Shown piece by piece: positions 62,501 to 64,000 of a DNA stretch of 64,000 bases (within the stretch, counting starts at the first letter, position 1; each line of letters opens with the position of its first letter). The DNA is taken from NCBI RefSeq assembly GCF_002843425.1, contig NZ_NKXO01000005.1, forward strand, positions 1 through 64,000. The letters run 5' to 3'. The notes below the pieces were generated by a model. That model did no database searches. It was not told the origin of the DNA and was given only the letters and a program-made list of their open reading frames with translations. The translations under genes and the position numbers were made by a program. Origin of the DNA: Raineya orbicola. Its GTDB lineage: Bacteria > Bacteroidota > Bacteroidia > Cytophagales > Thermonemataceae.

Positions 62501-62830
62501 CGCAACGGTGCCGAGGCTCCTTGGGTGTTTAAATCAGATGTACGCATTTGGCAAGATTTCAAATTTGGTAAAAATACCTTACAATTCACCGTGGATATTA
62601 TCAACTTTACCAATATGATTTCACCAAATTGGGGCGTTGTGAAATCTCCTATTCGCTCTCAATTGTTGAACTTTGTAGGCTACGAATCTCCTAGTGGCAG
62701 ACCAGTATTTGAATACAGAGAACTTGTAAATACCCAAACAGGTGAGCGAAACGTAAGTTTCCAAAACAACTTGAATAACTTTGCTTCACAATGGCAAATT
62801 CAACTTGGAGCTCGTTACATTTTTGAATAA
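59576..62830 (+). CDS. Oar-like TonB-dependent outer-membrane receptor
   Basis: From ATG 59576 the 1084-residue protein has a signal peptide ending at GFSQ, a carboxypeptidase-regulatory-like domain (about 28-105: SMSGRILDAKKTGVPGATVIV, in parts SMSGRILDAKKTG and VPGATVIV, and TQDDGSFNLPNLRIGGPYTVEI in parts TQDDGSFNLPNLRI and GGPYTVEI), a plug with MPSINRSFTDMTRIVPQSSG and NNLSIDGSIFNNSFG, and a 22-strand-type barrel ending in LGARYIFE. This matches the Oar/TonB-dependent receptor group of Bacteroidota; the ligand is unknown. A TAATTTTG box at 59544-59551 lies inside a longer possible frame starting at 59519, which supports 59576. It heads a pair with a DUF4397 lipoprotein. Confidence 0.9.
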   Translation: MKQFSYLKFLCIIGLLFFSYKGFSQGVTTASMSGRILDAKKTGVPGATVIVIHTPSGTRYGTATQDDGSFNLPNLRIGGPYTVEITAVGYATIKDEIPALSLGQNAVLNYTMKEESDEIAAIQVVGQKDAIFNADRTGAATNINSTALQTMPSINRSFTDMTRIVPQSSGTNFGGRNNLFNNLSIDGSIFNNSFGLASLPGGQTNSQPISLDALEEIQVNIAPFDVRQGGFTGAGINAVTRSGTNNVKGSAYYFFRNNNMVGTKVGETDLSNQLLNFNYYQAGLRVGGPIIKNKLFFFLSGELEKRTDPVGQFVADRGQGGNVSRITGQQADELRQFLISTYNYDPGPIDSYDMLTESQKILARLDWNVTNNTRATLRYTYLKSYRDVQMSNSGAQGGRQNGPNSLPFQNGNYNINNNYNSIIAEVNSTIGNKYANNFIAGWTGFRDFRGSPGRIFPFVDIENGSNQNLTSFGYEPFSANNLLDSDVFQLSDNFSIYKGKHTITIGTANEYYKFRNGFMADFYSRYRFATLADFYNSAPAGTPTPIGPSTGLGRPTLFSYRYSATTDEVPFAFFEAAQVGFYVQDEWKPNDKVKVTLGVRADVPFFPKSPIDNPAVRELRFANQEVLDVGKFPDAHILWSPRIGFNWDVYGDRSLQVRGGTGVFTGRIPFVWMSNQASNTGALFGSIFETGSAAAGRPFNPDPFAYRPANAVGQIPASYEINVTSPNFRFPQVWRSNLGGDILLGEGLSASLDLSFTKDINAVYVRNANLSAPVGIIPGDGRLRYVGGNATRINSNITNAFVLDNSNQGWSGAVTLQLQKQFAGGFFASLAYNYGPSWDINSGLAATASSFFNGNPVVGDPNAPQLSFSANQQLHRFIASASWKKEYAKYFATGISLFAEARSGGNFSYTVGGDLNGDNVQGNDLMYIPRSKDEIILAPALSVGDTRSPDQIWEELDAYIRQDKYLSKNRGRYAERNGAEAPWVFKSDVRIWQDFKFGKNTLQFTVDIINFTNMISPNWGVVKSPIRSQLLNFVGYESPSGRPVFEYRELVNTQTGERNVSFQNNLNNFASQWQIQLGARYIFE

Positions 62831-62842
62831 AAAGGTATCAAT

Positions 62843-62863
62843 GAGGGAGAACGAATCTCCCTC
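62843..62863 (+). terminator. Short hairpin between receptor and lipoprotein genes
   Basis: Arms GAGGGAGA (62843-62850) and TCTCCCTC (62856-62863) with a 5-base loop lie in the 60-base gap, followed by only a short T-run. It may attenuate rather than end transcription into the next gene. Confidence 0.5.
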
Positions 62864-62890
62864 TTTACAAACCCATAAAATTGAAAAGAT

Positions 62891-64000
62891 ATGAAAAACT
62901 TCAAACTACTCGGATTGATGACTATGGCAGGTATAGGAATCTTTGCTTGCCGTCCGAATTATCCTGTACCACAGGTAAATCAGGCTACTGTTGCCCCTTT
63001 GGCTCGTACCAATGCTAATAATGCTCGTATTATGGTATTCAATGCTTTGGTAGATTTGAGCCCTGACCCTGATAATAGCCCTAATGCTTTTTTCACTATC
63101 AATGTAGACGGACAAGAAATCCCCAATCTTAACGGAACAAGAGGCTTGATTTACAGCCAGAATTTCCGTTTAGAAGGTTCTACCGTAGTACCTCTCAATC
63201 GTAAATACCCTGCTTCGGCAACTTTTGCAGGCATTCCAGGTGCTCCCGAACAATCCAGTTCTTATGCAGGCATTGCCTTCACGGGTACGCCTCCTACGGG
63301 GTTCTCTACTGCTACTCCTTTTACTAACTTTGCTCAAGCAGTACCTGCTAGTATACTCAACGGCGTAGAAGTTACTCCTGCTCAACAAGAAGTAGGTATT
63401 TTTATACCCGGCGGCAGAAGAGATATTACTTTCAATAATGCTTTCGCCGCTCCTGCCTCGCCCTCGTTGCGTGTAAATACCAATTTGAATGCAGGTTCTC
63501 TCACAACTATCATTTTGAGGGGAGTTTTGGGCACAACATCAGGGGCTACTGCCGAAGGAGCTACCGTAATTACAGAAACCTTACCCACGAACCCTGCAAC
63601 AGGTAGTACAGCTATTCGTTTCCTAAACTTTGCCTCTGATTTGGGTGATGTACATTTGCTTACTGCTAGTAACTCAGGACCCGCTCCTATGAACGTAGAT
63701 AGAAGACCTATGCTTGTGTTCCCTAACCCACCATCAGGTACTCGTTTTATCGCTGACCAAGGAGCTTCACCTGCTAAATTAGATACTTTAAGAGCAAGAA
63801 GAGATTCTTTGGCTTCACGTTCTCGCTATATTCCTGCTCCTACTACTACCAATCCCTATGGATTTTTTACTCGAAGCTACACTGCTAACAATACAAGTTT
63901 GAGCTTTATTGATATAGAAAGAAACACAGATGGTGAGGATATTCCTAACTACACTTTCTCTGCTCCTGTAACTAGTTATTCTACTCGCCCTGCGGGTACA
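62891..64000 (+). CDS. DUF4397-like lipoprotein (cut by right edge)
   Basis: The gene is open from ATG 62891 to the window end. The product starts with a lipoprotein signal (MKNFKLLGLMTMAGIGIFAC, lipobox IFAC, Cys20). The mature part contains DUF4397-like segments: ARIMVFNALVDLSPDPDN, FFTINVDGQEIPNL, and STAIRFLNFASDLGDVHLL. DUF4397 proteins are secreted beta-rich proteins of unknown role, often encoded beside TonB-dependent receptors or in secreted-protein loci in Bacteroidota. It directly follows the Oar-like receptor in the same direction and probably works with it as a surface lipoprotein. The C-terminus is missing. Confidence 0.75.
   Translation, partial: MKNFKLLGLMTMAGIGIFACRPNYPVPQVNQATVAPLARTNANNARIMVFNALVDLSPDPDNSPNAFFTINVDGQEIPNLNGTRGLIYSQNFRLEGSTVVPLNRKYPASATFAGIPGAPEQSSSYAGIAFTGTPPTGFSTATPFTNFAQAVPASILNGVEVTPAQQEVGIFIPGGRRDITFNNAFAAPASPSLRVNTNLNAGSLTTIILRGVLGTTSGATAEGATVITETLPTNPATGSTAIRFLNFASDLGDVHLLTASNSGPAPMNVDRRPMLVFPNPPSGTRFIADQGASPAKLDTLRARRDSLASRSRYIPAPTTTNPYGFFTRSYTANNTSLSFIDIERNTDGEDIPNYTFSAPVTSYSTRPAGT

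Noticed and set aside
1-64000. CRISPR arrays and rRNA genes
   Set aside because: I saw no regularly spaced repeats and no conserved 16S, 23S or 5S sequence in the window.

Overview
The window reads as a contiguous stretch of an AT-rich Bacteroidota (Bacteroidetes) chromosome, most likely from a Cytophagales-type gliding bacterium. The support is a type IX secretion (T9SS) type-B cargo protein, two GldJ-like gliding lipoproteins, an Oar-like TonB-dependent receptor, YfhO, DUF1573, DUF3127 and DUF4397 proteins, ribosomal protein THX, and several promoters of the Bacteroidota form TTTG-N19/20-TAnnTTTG. I cannot name the species from sequence alone. Gene density is high. No intergenic gap exceeds about 210 bases, and I saw no rRNA, CRISPR array or prophage.

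Layout. 0-0.85 kb: the 3' part of an IS630-type transposase abuts the C-terminal remnant of a TonB-dependent receptor. 0.95-9.2 kb: an MpaB-type oxygenase, a lipoprotein, a DUF1573 protein, a UbiA prenyltransferase, a YfhO membrane protein, a GT-B-like protein and an APS kinase. 9.2-14 kb: greA with a structured leader, then a tight five-gene run (glutaryl-CoA dehydrogenase, trpF, hemC, Nudix, SDR) from one clear promoter. 14-25.4 kb: a TPR protein, a SufT-like DUF59 protein, a FadL-like porin, isocitrate dehydrogenase, an orphan Dam-like methylase, a fused FAD/Fe-S oxidase, HtrA and an Ldh2-type dehydrogenase. 25.5-35.9 kb: heptose kinase, frr, THX, mscL, a ChaN-like protein, smc, a glycosyltransferase pair, tRNA-Asp and aroE.

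35.9-42.5 kb is a gliding/T9SS neighbourhood on the minus strand: a 1072-residue SBBP/PKD protein with a type-B sorting domain and two tandem GldJ paralogues. 42.7-44.7 kb holds a sigma-54 activator and, 57 bases downstream, an outer-membrane barrel gene preceded by a near-consensus -24/-12 site. 44.9-52.9 kb runs on the plus strand: an AddB-like Fe-S nuclease, an ECF sigma factor overlapping a protein that looks like a dual-membrane-spanning anti-sigma factor, a small secreted protein, a thioesterase and a BatA/VWA protein. 52.9-59.4 kb carries a Cys/Met PLP enzyme, a DUF3127 protein with an SSB-like acidic tip, an isolated nuoL, GDP-fucose synthase, an Mrp ATPase lacking its usual CxxC, rnpA and rpmH. 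The right end carries the Oar-like receptor and a DUF4397 lipoprotein cut by the window edge.

The strongest leads for unusual biology are the sigma-54 activator/promoter/porin unit, the ECF sigma/trans-envelope anti-sigma pair, the greA leader with two terminator-like hairpins, the DUF3127 protein with an SSB-type tail, and the tandem GldJ paralogues. I did not find a clear undescribed defence or mobile system. All motif calls were made by eye without database searches.
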